DNA of 38,570 bases from Desulfobacterales bacterium (lineage in GTDB: Bacteria; Desulfobacterota; Desulfobacteria; Desulfobacterales; C00003060). The DNA lies in NCBI GenBank assembly GCA_013375395.1, contig JABXJW010000008.1:1-38570 (forward strand), given 5' to 3'. Below, piece after piece: positions 31,997-38,570 of the stretch (positions are counted from its first letter, which is position 1; every line of letters starts with the position of its first letter). A program made the position numbers and the translations under genes. Under the pieces are notes generated by a model. That model ran no database searches, was not told the origin of the DNA, and saw only the letters and a program-made list of their open reading frames with translations.

Positions 31997-32048
31997 GTAG
32001 CCGTCAGTTTGGCGGCGAAGCGGAAAAACTGACGGCTACGGGTTTTTT
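31997..32048 (+). terminator. Strong intrinsic terminator C in the control region
   Basis: GTAGCCGTCAGTTT pairs perfectly with AAACTGACGGCTAC (14 bp) and is followed by GGGTTTTTT. It would insulate the downstream integrase gene from upstream transcription. Confidence 0.75.
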
Positions 32049-32196
32049 CCGGCTGTCATGGATTGTAACATGCTGGATTTGTATTGGAAACTGGTCGTAA
32101 GGCAGGCCGGGGCAGGGCAGCGGATAGCACAAAGGCTAACCCGTTGAAAATGTTAGTGGAAGTGCCATCAGTCACCAAGTCCAAAAAACACAAATT

Positions 32197-32223
32197 GACA
32201 GGGTGCAAGGCTTGCAGCCTGTC
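32197..32223. promoter_or_regulatory. 27-bp dyad upstream of the integrase gene
   Basis: Outer arms GACAGG/CCTGTC and inner arms TGCAAG/CTTGCA are arranged around a central G, giving 12 paired bases of 13 per arm. It could be an operator, a recombinase site or part of an oriT. It begins within a TTGACA hexamer at 32195. Confidence 0.55.
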
Positions 32224-32319
32224 CTGACTTCCTTTTTTCCACGCTTAGGCGTGTTCACATATAGCGAATTATGCATCCGCATTATCCTGTTTGCGCTGTC
32301 TTCAGGCAGTGCAGGGACG

Positions 32320-32332
32320 CTATCTCAGATAG
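32320..32332. promoter_or_regulatory. 13-bp palindrome CTATCT-C-AGATAG before the integrase gene
   Basis: A perfect 6-1-6 palindrome located 84 bases before the integrase ATG, at a position suited to a repressor site. Confidence 0.4.
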
Positions 32333-32416
32333 TGAGCGGGTGGATCGCATTGACCTTTTTTGATCGAGGACTACCCGGTTCCTCAATTCGCGTGAGACAA
32401 AAAGGAGGTACTTGAT

Positions 32417-33361
32417 ATGACAAGAACAGATCCTCTGATCACAGGGGCGATCAAGGCGATAAAAGCAGCAAAAAACGGCTCGGCAAAGACCCAACATAAT
32501 CATATCCAGGAGGCCAAGCGTTTCACGGAAACCCTTCGCCAGCTTGGATATGGGGTCCGGCAATGGAAAAACATCTCAAACAAGCATGTCGGGGCCGTGG
32601 TATGCGAATGGAAAAACGCGGGGTTGGCGACAGGCACAATAAAGGAATATCTTTCCGGGGTGCGTGCAGTGACCCGTTTTTTCAAGAACCATCGAATAGC
32701 CCTCGAAAACTCGGCTTTCGGGATCGAGAACAGGGTATATGTCTTAAATCAGGACAAATCGGTTCCAGGGGCGGTCTATGAGCGGATTATCGCTGATTTG
32801 AAGGCCAGCCCGGAAATCAACGACAAGCGGGTGGCTGCGCAGTTACAGCTTCAGCGGGAGCTAGGGCTAAGGAAAGAAGAAGCGTTCAAGTTCCAGCCAG
32901 CCCGGGCTGTGATGCGGGACGGAACCGTGTTTATCCAGCACGGCACCAAAGGGGGGCGTGAACGGATAATCCACCACGTGTCGGTCAGGGCAAGGGAGGC
33001 GATAGCATATGCAAGGTCGGTGGTCAGTGGGAAAAACACAATTCCAAATGACATGACCGAAGCCCAATGGGAGCGCCAGTTCTATAAAACGATCCGTTTA
33101 CACGGACTATCGCACAATTCCTGTGGCGCATCATCCCACGGCCTCCGGCACGCATATGCCCATGCCCGATACGAACAGATCGCCGGTTTTGCCCCCCGGT
33201 GCAAGTTCGAAAGTCACGAATCATTTCGTGCGAACGCTGAATCCGCGGCAGGCGACGATTGGTCGAAAGCCGATCGAGACGCCAGGCAAATCATAAAGGC
33301 CGAGCTGGGCCATGGCCCGGATCGGGACGATGTCATGGCCCAGTACCTGGGTTCCAAGTAA
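32417..33361 (+). CDS. Integrase_1-family tyrosine recombinase of the integrative element
   Basis: A 314-residue site-specific recombinase, the likely integrase of the conjugative element. The SAM-like N-terminal domain spans about residues 25-95 (QHNHIQEAKRFTETLRQLGYG), with the catalytic domain at about 120-312. Catalytic candidates are Arg in LGLRKEEAF, Lys in GTKGGRERI, HxxR in HGLRHAYAH, His in LGHGPD and Tyr in MAQYLGSK at the very end. This matches the phage-integrase SAM_2/integrase_1 domain pair. AAAAAGGAGG precedes ATG 32417. It is transcribed away from the par/tra operon and terminated by a strong hairpin. It is unrelated in detail to the two recombinases of the small element. Confidence 0.88.
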   Translation: MTRTDPLITGAIKAIKAAKNGSAKTQHNHIQEAKRFTETLRQLGYGVRQWKNISNKHVGAVVCEWKNAGLATGTIKEYLSGVRAVTRFFKNHRIALENSAFGIENRVYVLNQDKSVPGAVYERIIADLKASPEINDKRVAAQLQLQRELGLRKEEAFKFQPARAVMRDGTVFIQHGTKGGRERIIHHVSVRAREAIAYARSVVSGKNTIPNDMTEAQWERQFYKTIRLHGLSHNSCGASSHGLRHAYAHARYEQIAGFAPRCKFESHESFRANAESAAGDDWSKADRDARQIIKAELGHGPDRDDVMAQYLGSK

Positions 33362-33366
33362 GATTT

Positions 33367-33398
33367 AAAAGCCGGTCCATGGCGGGACCGGCTTTTTT
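33367..33398 (+). terminator. Intrinsic terminator of the integrase gene
   Basis: AAAAGCCGGTCC pairs with GGACCGGCTTTT (12 bp) across a 6-base loop, followed by T residues. The A-rich 5' side makes it bidirectional. Confidence 0.9.
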
Positions 33399-33755
33399 GT
33401 GTTCTTTTTCCATTGGCAGCCCTTGCCGCGCTGGGCTTGGCGGCATTTCCGCTAGCGGCCTTCCTGGGCCGCTAATCTCCGAAAATTCTGGTGAGAACGG
33501 GCTGAGAGGCCCTAGAAACGACCGGATCATTTATTGACAGATTGCGTAAGGTGTACCATATTGGTTTCATGATTGCGGCGGGGGACACCGTTTCAGCCTC
33601 GGGAACCATGCAAAGTTGGGCGGTAACAGGAGCGGTGTGTTCGGTTTTGCATTGAAAATGCGCCTAATAAACGGCAAGGGTTTGAAATAATTCAATGTCT
33701 CGTATGACTCTCAGTCGGAAGGTCGTGCCGTTTTACGTGAGCTTGAGTGAGGCGG
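33399..33755. other. Noncoding interval between integrase terminator and tRNA promoter region
   Basis: About 360 bases without a gene I can support. Two short frames here have no ribosome sites. If the integrase acts next to its own gene, an attachment site could lie in this stretch, but no repeat with the left side was found by eye. Confidence 0.4.
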
Positions 33756-33783
33756 AAATGAAGCGTTTTCGGCGCTTCATTTT
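33756..33783. terminator. Hairpin with T-rich tail upstream of the tRNA
   Basis: AAATGAAGCG pairs with CGCTTCATTT (10 bp) with a 7-base loop. It probably blocks read-through into the tRNA gene. Confidence 0.6.
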
Positions 33784-33822
33784 GCCCATTTTGGGGCGTT
33801 TTTACCCAGTTTGAAAATTCCA

Positions 33823-33852
33823 TTGACTGACCGTAAGTGCGCATGATATAAA
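33823..33852 (+). promoter_or_regulatory. tRNA-Thr promoter
   Basis: TTGACT, an 18-base spacer and TATAAA lie 16 bases before the tRNA 5' end. Confidence 0.75.
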
Positions 33853-33868
33853 AGATTTTAGTGAATTA

Positions 33869-33943
<75 letters not shown>

Positions 33944-33953
33944 GGGGAACAAC

Positions 33954-33988
33954 AAAGGGGTTGACCGATAAGGTCAACCCCTTTTTTG
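33954..33988 (+). terminator. Terminator of the tRNA-Thr gene
   Basis: AAAGGGGTTGACC pairs perfectly with GGTCAACCCCTTT across a 5-base loop, followed by a T-run. Confidence 0.92.
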
Positions 33989-34134
33989 TCTGGCTACACT
34001 GCTGATCCAGGCCTCTATTATCTTTTCCGGTAGGCGGGAATATCGGGAATAATACTTGAGGATCTCTTTCAATGACGCATTTGGAAAGAATATCTGTCGC
34101 CCTTATTCACAACAAAACATATAGGAGGTCGGTT

Positions 34135-34230
34135 TTGAGAAAATCATTTCCCATGAAAGGAAGTCGTTCCCCGGAATATTTGGCCGGAGCATACGAACAA
34201 CAGTCTCCAATATTAAGCCCGGCCGGATGA
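34135..34230 (+). other. Tiny ORF or gene remnant in the gap after the tRNA
   Basis: TTG 34135, preceded by AGGAGG, opens a 31-residue frame containing MKGSRSPEYLAGAYEQQ. On the minus strand near 33985-34110 there is also a protein-like fragment (SLKEILKYYSRYSRL) without a start. Both may be debris from past insertions next to the tRNA. Confidence 0.2.
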
Positions 34231-34281
34231 CGTCCCCCCTTCCCTCCCAAACAAAACAACTTCTTTCACGGGCAGACCTCT

Positions 34282-34821
34282 TTATTCTGTTCTTTTTTGA
34301 TCGATGTATGTTGGAGCTGTCTTTGGCGACTTGCCACCTTTTACTTTGTGGTAATAGGCATAAGTCATCGGTTCCCCATCTTTAAGCATTTGAGCATCAA
34401 CCACCTTCCCCACAAAGACAACGTGCGTTCCCACGTCGACAGTGTTAATAACTTCTGCCTCTAAGTATCCGATGGCGTTCTCCAAAACGATGGGCGCACC
34501 CGTTACTCCAATCTTGTAATCTACACTTTCGAATTTGTCGATTTCCCGGCCGGACTTGAATCCAAAACGGCCGATAAATTTCATAGGGGTTTCCGTGGAA
34601 AGTATCGAAACGGTGAACAGTTTGCTTTCAAGAGTAAAGTCGTGAGTCAAATTCTTCTTATTTATGCTTACGGCGATTGTGGGAGGTTTTGATGTTATTT
34701 GAAAAACCGTATTGGCAATCTGTCCATTAAACCTTTTGTCCTTTTTTGAGCTGACAACATACAGTCCATAACCGAGCTTGTGAAATGTATTGGGCTCCAT
34801 TTTTTTCTTTTCAGTAGTCAT
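34282..34821 (-). CDS. Flavin reductase-like FMN-binding protein
   Basis: A 179-residue protein of the flavin_reduct (split-barrel) family that binds FMN and transfers electrons from NAD(P)H or a partner. Characteristic blocks are FHKLGYGLYVVSSKKDKRFNGQIANTVFQIT near residues 9-37, PPTIAVSINKKNLTHDF, FTVSILS and FGFKSGREIDKF. The C-terminus VGTHVVFVGKVVDA is also typical, with LENAIGYLEAEV. ATG 34821 is chosen because it lies just after the upstream ferredoxin gene with GGAG close by; an upstream in-frame ATG would overlap the ferredoxin. The neighbouring genes suggest it supplies electrons to rubredoxin or the flavodiiron protein. Confidence 0.85.
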   Translation of the reverse strand: MTTEKKKMEPNTFHKLGYGLYVVSSKKDKRFNGQIANTVFQITSKPPTIAVSINKKNLTHDFTLESKLFTVSILSTETPMKFIGRFGFKSGREIDKFESVDYKIGVTGAPIVLENAIGYLEAEVINTVDVGTHVVFVGKVVDAQMLKDGEPMTYAYYHKVKGGKSPKTAPTYIDQKRTE

Positions 34822-34841
34822 CACTCCGTATGTTCCCTGCA

Positions 34842-35036
34842 TCAAAGTTTTTCCCATATGATGCAGTCGGCCAGACAATTTTTGATAGCGTCTTCTACCT
34901 CTTCTTCCGGGTACCCAGGAAGTTCAATCACCTCGATATAGCAGACGTCGTTTCGCACAAAGACAGTTGGACACAATTCCAAACATGCATCACAGTCAAC
35001 GCATTCACCCAGATCAATTGCCGGCACCTTCATCAC
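34842..35036 (-). CDS. Ferredoxin, single [4Fe-4S] type
   Basis: A 64-residue monocluster ferredoxin. The cluster ligands are visible as CVDCDACLELCP (Cys 12, 15, 18, 22 approximately) with a distal Cys in CLADC near residue 56. Two of the Cys in the second half (NCLADC) may form a disulfide or the fourth ligand, as in Desulfovibrio ferredoxin I/III. It has an acidic C-terminal half (EEEVEDAIKN). It lies between the flavodiiron-protein gene and the flavin reductase, with 13 bases separating it from the former. It is a likely electron donor within this operon. Confidence 0.9.
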   Translation of the reverse strand: MMKVPAIDLGECVDCDACLELCPTVFVRNDVCYIEVIELPGYPEEEVEDAIKNCLADCIIWEKL

Positions 35037-35049
35037 CTTGCCTCATCTC

Positions 35050-36234
35050 CTAATCGGCAAGGGCCTGGGCTATCTTATTGCCGAGCTCATAGCACGCCCT
35101 GATGCCCTCCTCATCCGGGACATATTGTATCTTCAAGCCAGGATCGATCAGTTCAAACTTCATCGCATCGAGTTCCTTGTTGATCAATTTAACCGCTTCA
35201 CCGCTCCATCCATAAGACCCAAAGGCAGCGCCGATCTTCTTTTTGGGCTTAAGACCTTTCATGTAGGAGAGAAAATCGCTTACCGTGGGAAACAGCCCAT
35301 TGTTCAAAGTTGGCGAACCGACAATTATTGCCCCGGCATCAAGGACTTCGGTCATAATGTCACTTCGGTGACATCTCCGCAGGTGCATGGGTTTGGCATC
35401 CACGCCTTCCTGGCCAAGGGCATCCACAATGCACTCGGCCATGGTTTCGGTGCTGTGCCACATGGTATCATAAATGACCAGTGCCTTTCTTTTCGGTGCC
35501 TGGTTACTCCACTCCACGTAGGCATCTATGATCTTTGAGGGGTCCTGCCGCCATATGATACCGTGATCAGGGCAGATCATATCCAGGGCCAAACCCATCT
35601 CCGTAACCTTGTCTACCAATTTGAGTATCAGAGGAGAATAAAGAAGCAAGATATTGGCAAAGTATTTCTTGGCATGGCCCATAACGGCATCGTCGGTCTG
35701 GTCGTCAAACCTTTCAAGCCCTGCGTAGTGCTGCCCAAAGGCGTCGCTGGAAAAAAGGAGCCTGTTCTCATTAACATAAGTAAACATGCTATCCGGCCAG
35801 TGGAGCATCCTGGTCTCTATGAAGGTGAGAGTCCTTTTCCCCAGGCTCAATTCCCCGCCATTTTCCACCGGCTTGTAATTCCATTTCTGGGGAAAATGTC
35901 GGGTGAGATTTTTGTGACCCATCTTGGAACAATAGAGAGGTTTATCCTCCCCTATTTTGTGCATCACCCTTGGCAGGCCACCGGAGTGGTCCATTTCCGT
36001 GTGGTTGCTGATCACGCAATCTATCTTCCTGGGATCAACGACTTGACTGATGTTTATGATAAGCTCGTCGGCAAACTCTTTTTTCACGGTATCTATCAGG
36101 GTGATTTTTTCATCCATAATCAGGTAGGAGTTATAGGTGGTTCCCTCATAAGTAGAATACCCGTGGAAATCCCTGGTGTTCCAATCGATGGCACCAACCC
36201 AGTAAATGTCTTTCAAGATCTCTACAGGTTTCAT
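35050..36234 (-). CDS. Flavodiiron protein (FprA/ROO-type oxygen or NO reductase)
   Basis: A 394-residue cytoplasmic enzyme that reduces O2 to water (or NO to N2O) using electrons from rubredoxin. The N-terminal metallo-beta-lactamase-like domain spans residues 1-245, with di-iron ligands in NHTEMDHSG (His, Glu, Asp, His), MLHWPDSM, SSDAFG and CPDHGIIW. The C-terminal flavodoxin domain starts near 253 (ALVIYDTMWHSTETMA) and binds FMN, with GSPTLNNGLFP and GSYGWSGEA loops. All metal ligands appear intact. ATG 36234 is preferred since AGGGGAAG precedes it and the family starts at MKPVEILKDIYWVGAIDW; an upstream in-frame ATG adds 22 non-family residues. Rubredoxin and ferredoxin genes nearby support the function. 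Confidence 0.93.
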   Translation of the reverse strand: MKPVEILKDIYWVGAIDWNTRDFHGYSTYEGTTYNSYLIMDEKITLIDTVKKEFADELIINISQVVDPRKIDCVISNHTEMDHSGGLPRVMHKIGEDKPLYCSKMGHKNLTRHFPQKWNYKPVENGGELSLGKRTLTFIETRMLHWPDSMFTYVNENRLLFSSDAFGQHYAGLERFDDQTDDAVMGHAKKYFANILLLYSPLILKLVDKVTEMGLALDMICPDHGIIWRQDPSKIIDAYVEWSNQAPKRKALVIYDTMWHSTETMAECIVDALGQEGVDAKPMHLRRCHRSDIMTEVLDAGAIIVGSPTLNNGLFPTVSDFLSYMKGLKPKKKIGAAFGSYGWSGEAVKLINKELDAMKFELIDPGLKIQYVPDEEGIRACYELGNKIAQALAD

Positions 36235-36302
36235 TTCTGCTTCCCCTGCTGTTTTTTTCTGAACTTCGGTTTTTTCCGGTTGCGCGTTATGTTTTTTCAC
36301 CC

Positions 36303-36330
36303 CGCAACTCGTAACACGTAACCCGCAACG
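36303..36330. repeat. Four 7-bp tandem units between two operon genes
   Basis: Units are CGCAACT, CGTAACA, CGTAACC, CGCAACG. The array sits in the spacer between the flavodiiron and reductase genes and echoes the 8-bp arrays found in the tra operon. Confidence 0.65.
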
Positions 36331-36338
36331 CGACTGGT

Positions 36339-37526
36339 TTATCTCTGATTGATAATATGATTATAAGCCGAAAGGGCTGCCTTGGCCCCTTCGCCGGCAG
36401 CCACTATCACCTGTTTGAAGGGCACATCGGTCACATCCCCGCACGCAAAAACACCGGCAACGCCGGTGTGGCACCTCGAGTCTATTACAATCTCCCCTAT
36501 ACGATTGGTCTCCAGGGTATCGACAAGCAACCCGGAATTTGGCAGCAAGCCGATCTCCACAATGATCCCCTGCACATCAAGCTTGCTGACTTTGCCGGTC
36601 TTCAAAGATTGCATCTCAATCCCTTCAACGGCCGAGTCTCCCATAATCCGAAGGATCTTGTATTCGGTGAAAACCTCAACATTGGGCGAATTCATAACCT
36701 TATCCTGTAGTATCTCATCACCGGTCAGGGGGGTCAGGGATACCACGTAGACCTTACGGGCTACCTTCACAAGGTCAATGACGGCCTCAAGAGCTGAATT
36801 CCCACCGCCCGCAACTGCAACGTCAAGGTCTGCAAATAGAGGCGCATCGCAGGTAGAACAGTACGTCAAACCCATGCCGATCAATTCCTTTTCTCCCGGC
36901 ACATCGAGCGGCCGAGGACGCTTTCCGGTGGCGATGATTACCGTCTTGGCAAGATACGTCTTCGCCTCGCTCGTGACGATCTTCTTTATCTTCCCGGTCA
37001 ATTCCAGATCTGTCACCCCAACCCCTACGACCTTTTTCAGGCCGTACTTGTCTACGTGCTCTTCAAACTTTGCAATGAGATCGGCAGTCTCTATGTAGCT
37101 AAAACCGAGGTAGTTATCCACATCATAGGTCCACGCTACCTGTCCGCCGATGTCTTTAGTGATAACCAAGGTTTTTAGGACTTTTCGGGCTGCATAAACA
37201 GCAGCGCTCAAACCGGCAGGTCCCCCGCCGATGATGATAACATCATGAAGTGGTGGAACAGGCCCTTTTTCAGCCAGCCCAAGCCTATGACTCAACCGGC
37301 CGGTGGCATCCAGATTGACCAGATCACTATATCCGCCTATGGGTTCGCCGTCGATCAGGATCTGCGGCAGCGTACCGCTGCCGGTTTTTTGTCTCATCTG
37401 CTGCCATGCCTTCGATCGCGGCCGTGCCTCAATCTCTTCAAAAACGACCCCCTTTTCTGCCAGGAACGATTTCGCCTTGGAGCAAAAAGGGCACCCCTCT
37501 GTCGAATATATTATTACGCTGGCCAT
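36339..37526 (-). CDS. Glutaredoxin-thioredoxin reductase fusion protein
   Basis: A 395-residue fusion. Residues 1-78 are a glutaredoxin domain with active site CPFC (12-15), TLPQILIDG (cis-Pro loop) and GGYSDL. Residues 92-395 are a thioredoxin reductase-like flavoprotein with FAD motif IIGGGPAGLSAAVYA, redox site CSTCDAP near 220-226, NAD(P)-binding GGGNSALEA and C-terminal ACGDVTD. The layout parallels AhpF with the thiol domain N-terminal, so electrons likely pass from NAD(P)H via FAD and CSTC to the CPFC site. ATG 37526 follows GGAGG at good spacing. The next gene upstream encodes a Sec-containing glutaredoxin, a likely partner. The NADH/NADPH preference is uncertain. Confidence 0.93.
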   Translation of the reverse strand: MASVIIYSTEGCPFCSKAKSFLAEKGVVFEEIEARPRSKAWQQMRQKTGSGTLPQILIDGEPIGGYSDLVNLDATGRLSHRLGLAEKGPVPPLHDVIIIGGGPAGLSAAVYAARKVLKTLVITKDIGGQVAWTYDVDNYLGFSYIETADLIAKFEEHVDKYGLKKVVGVGVTDLELTGKIKKIVTSEAKTYLAKTVIIATGKRPRPLDVPGEKELIGMGLTYCSTCDAPLFADLDVAVAGGGNSALEAVIDLVKVARKVYVVSLTPLTGDEILQDKVMNSPNVEVFTEYKILRIMGDSAVEGIEMQSLKTGKVSKLDVQGIIVEIGLLPNSGLLVDTLETNRIGEIVIDSRCHTGVAGVFACGDVTDVPFKQVIVAAGEGAKAALSAYNHIINQR

Positions 37527-37547
37527 GATCGCCTCCGGCTTTGCCTT

Positions 37548-37805
37548 TTAAACCTTAGAACTCTGGGCAAGGCATTTCAGGGCCAGGTCAAGACGATCAC
37601 GGTCAAAGCCCACCATCACCTCGTTGCACACCGATATGACGGGGACCCTGAGACCGCCGGATATCTTTTTCATTTCCGCAAGCGCCTCCCTGTCTTTGCT
37701 AACGTCGTAGCTCGTGTATGCAACGCCCTTTTTCGAAAGGAACTCCTTTGCCCTCTTGCAATAGGGTCAAGTCGGGGTCGTGTAGATCTTTACTTCTTTA
37801 CTCAT
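37548..37805 (-). CDS. Selenocysteine-containing glutaredoxin-like protein (UxxC)
   Basis: An 85-residue glutaredoxin/NrdH-like selenoprotein. Translation from ATG 37805 (AAGGAGG eight bases upstream) gives MSKEVKIYTTPT, an in-frame TGA (37767-37769) and PYCKRAKEFLSKKG. The TGA falls exactly on the N-terminal redox Cys of CPYC, making UPYC. The frame then stays open for 72 codons with correct family features (RVPVIS cis-Pro loop, GFDRDRL C-terminal motif) to TAA. A SECIS-like hairpin sits at the right distance. It resembles the Uxx-star glutaredoxin-like selenoproteins. It was not detectable as one ORF because of the TGA. Neighbours are rubredoxin upstream and the Grx-TrxR fusion downstream, which may reduce it. 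Requires SelA/B/C/D in the genome. Confidence 0.85.
37736..37749 (-). promoter_or_regulatory. SECIS-like hairpin after the UGA codon
   Basis: On the minus strand AAAGG pairs with CCTTT around the loop AGTT; the loop G is 24 bases after the UGA. Bacterial SECIS elements use a small hairpin with a G early in its loop at about 16-37 bases from the UGA, so this fits. It lies inside the coding frame, as expected. Confidence 0.6.
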
Positions 37806-37843
37806 TGCAAACGCCTCCTTACGCTCGTCCGTCGACGGCCTCA

Positions 37844-38002
37844 CTACTCCTTTTCGAACTCGTCCTTTGTTGCTCCGCAAACAGGACAGGTCCAATCATC
37901 AGGCAGGTCATCAAACTTTGTCCCCGGCTCAATCCCATTGTCCGGGTCTCCCTCTGCAGGATCATACACATAGCCACAGACTGAACACACATACCGATCC
38001 AT
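37844..38002 (-). CDS. Rubredoxin
   Basis: A 52-residue Fe(Cys)4 electron carrier. The sequence reads [19 protein letters not shown], then continues with a Trp-containing segment to [16 protein letters not shown]. The four iron ligands are in CSVCG and CPVCG, with typical spacing and length (52 residues). AAGGAGG lies upstream of ATG 38002. The frame ends at TAG 37844. It is 39 bases before the Sec-glutaredoxin gene. In such clusters rubredoxin delivers electrons to the flavodiiron protein, which is encoded 1.6 kb downstream in the same direction. Confidence 0.97.
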   Translation of the reverse strand: MDRYVCSVCGYVYDPAEGDPDNGIEPGTKFDDLPDDWTCPVCGATKDEFEKE

Positions 38003-38029
38003 GATCTCCAGCCTCCTTCTTGCGCCAAA

Positions 38030-38446
38030 TCACTTGTTCCCGGATTCCCCAACCTTCTCGACAACCTTCTGTAATTTTACCGAAACCTCCTCGGCAATCT
38101 TTGTCAACTTCTCACTTTCGATTGTTTCGAGAGCAACCACGGGATTGATAGCCGAAACATAGGATTTTTTGTCATCGGTTTCATAGACAATGACGTTACA
38201 AGGCAAAAGAAGCCCCACGTCAAGATCAGCCTCCAACGATCGAAGCGCATATGGCGGGTTGCAAGCCCCTAATATCACATACTTTCTAAAATCTTTATCC
38301 AACTTCTTTTCCAGAGTCGCCTTCACGTCAATTTGTGTCAGGACCCCGAATCCCTCTTCTTTTAACGCGCCCGTGACCATGGAAATCGCATCTTCATAGG
38401 ATGTGTCCAAAACAGCGCTAAAGGCATATTTTTTGACTTTCTTCAT
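38030..38446 (-). CDS. DUF302-domain protein
   Basis: A 138-residue protein matching DUF302. Typical features are the YEDAISMVTGALKEEGFGVLTQIDV start, KYVILGACNPPYALRSLEAD with the conserved CNP, GLLLPCNVIVYE and a short helical tail. The fold is a small alpha/beta domain of unknown biochemical role; family members often accompany redox or sulfur-handling genes. Two Cys (GACNPP and LLPCN) are conserved in this family. It is the first gene of the minus-strand operon reaching to the flavin reductase. Its ATG 38446 has GGAGGATG-type spacing (GGGAGGATGTCGAC upstream). Confidence 0.88.
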   Translation of the reverse strand: MKKVKKYAFSAVLDTSYEDAISMVTGALKEEGFGVLTQIDVKATLEKKLDKDFRKYVILGACNPPYALRSLEADLDVGLLLPCNVIVYETDDKKSYVSAINPVVALETIESEKLTKIAEEVSVKLQKVVEKVGESGNK

Positions 38447-38570
38447 GTCGACATCCTCCCAACCCGGATAAACCGGAATTAAGGGTTCGCGTAAAAATAA
38501 ATTTACATTTTCAGGAGTCGAGGCGCCGGCATGGCAAGACGCGAGAAGGGCGAATAGCAGGCTATTTAAC

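Larger units (their letters stand above)
31860..32048 (+). ncRNA. Structured noncoding transcript region with nested hairpins
   Basis: Hairpin A: AGCTTCTT (31860-31867) with AAGAAGCT (31899-31906), enclosing TCAGGC-GGGAT-GCCTGA. Hairpin B: CCTTGATTG with CAATCGAGG, enclosing a second GC-GGGAT-GC loop, followed by a T-run. Hairpin C: a perfect 14-bp stem followed by GGG and a T-run. There is no plus-strand ORF upstream. The pattern fits an antisense/control RNA or a structured leader; the start of the transcript is not evident. Confidence 0.45.

Noticed and set aside
37769-37805. TGA at codon 13 as a true stop, making the downstream frame a pseudogene
   Set aside because: The frame stays intact after the TGA, the TGA replaces a catalytic Cys exactly, and a SECIS-like hairpin follows.

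Overview
The window looks like a chromosome segment of an anaerobic Desulfobacterota (deltaproteobacterial, probably sulfate-reducing) bacterium. Supporting this are a GEMM-type cyclic-dinucleotide riboswitch of the kind common in Geobacter and its relatives, a secreted giant with a CFI-box C-terminus, a UGA-encoded selenocysteine glutaredoxin, and a rubredoxin/ferredoxin/flavodiiron oxygen-defence cluster. No rRNA or diagnostic housekeeping gene is present, so the assignment is an inference.

Layout. (1) 1-1.6 kb: a partial gene, a possibly frameshifted small gene, a truncated rhomboid protease gene ending in a repeat-rich junction, and an intact flavodoxin. (2) 1.8-8.4 kb, minus strand: a class-I (GEMM) cyclic-di-GMP-type riboswitch with a transcription-terminator platform, then a small putative secreted protein, an intrinsic terminator and a 1924-residue secreted multidomain surface protein. 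(3) 8.76-11.01 kb: a compact mobile unit with two overlapping tyrosine recombinase genes, 14-bp terminal inverted repeats (13/14 identical) and a 7-bp direct repeat exactly abutting both ends. (4) 11.1-13.2 kb: an HDAC-family deacetylase, a 126-bp palindromic repeat, a HigBA-type toxin-antitoxin pair and a small membrane protein. (5) 13.3-31.4 kb, all minus strand: a plasmid-like conjugation and maintenance operon read from right to left. Its order is DsbC-like protein, ParM-like actin, ParR-like RHH protein, lytic transglycosylase, VirB2-like small membrane protein, membrane partner, soluble coupling ATPase, small membrane protein, TraL, TraE, TraK, TraB, TraV, DnaB helicase, TraC (split by a frameshift), TraH and TraG. 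At its 5' end lies an array of about eleven 11-bp repeats that resembles the parC centromere of plasmid R1. (6) 31.45-32.4 kb: a noncoding control region with strong hairpins, two plus-strand terminators and two palindromes. (7) 32.4-34 kb: an integrase of the integrase_1 type, and a tRNA-Thr(CGT) with its own promoter and terminator. (8) 34.3-38.4 kb, minus strand: DUF302 protein, rubredoxin, Sec-glutaredoxin, glutaredoxin-thioredoxin reductase fusion, flavodiiron protein, ferredoxin and flavin reductase.

How it fits together. Regions 5-7 look like an integrated plasmid or integrative conjugative element. It has an F-type secretion core, its own helicase and a type II (actin) partition system, but no recognisable relaxase, TraU, TraW, TraN, TraF or TrbC in this window. 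Region 8 is a coherent oxygen/peroxide-defence operon: reductants feed rubredoxin and the flavodiiron protein, and the Sec-glutaredoxin is probably reduced by the adjacent fusion reductase. The strongest candidates for something undescribed are the two-recombinase mobile unit with defined ends, the parC-like array governing a conjugation operon, and the reduced transfer apparatus with a split coupling protein and an embedded DnaB.
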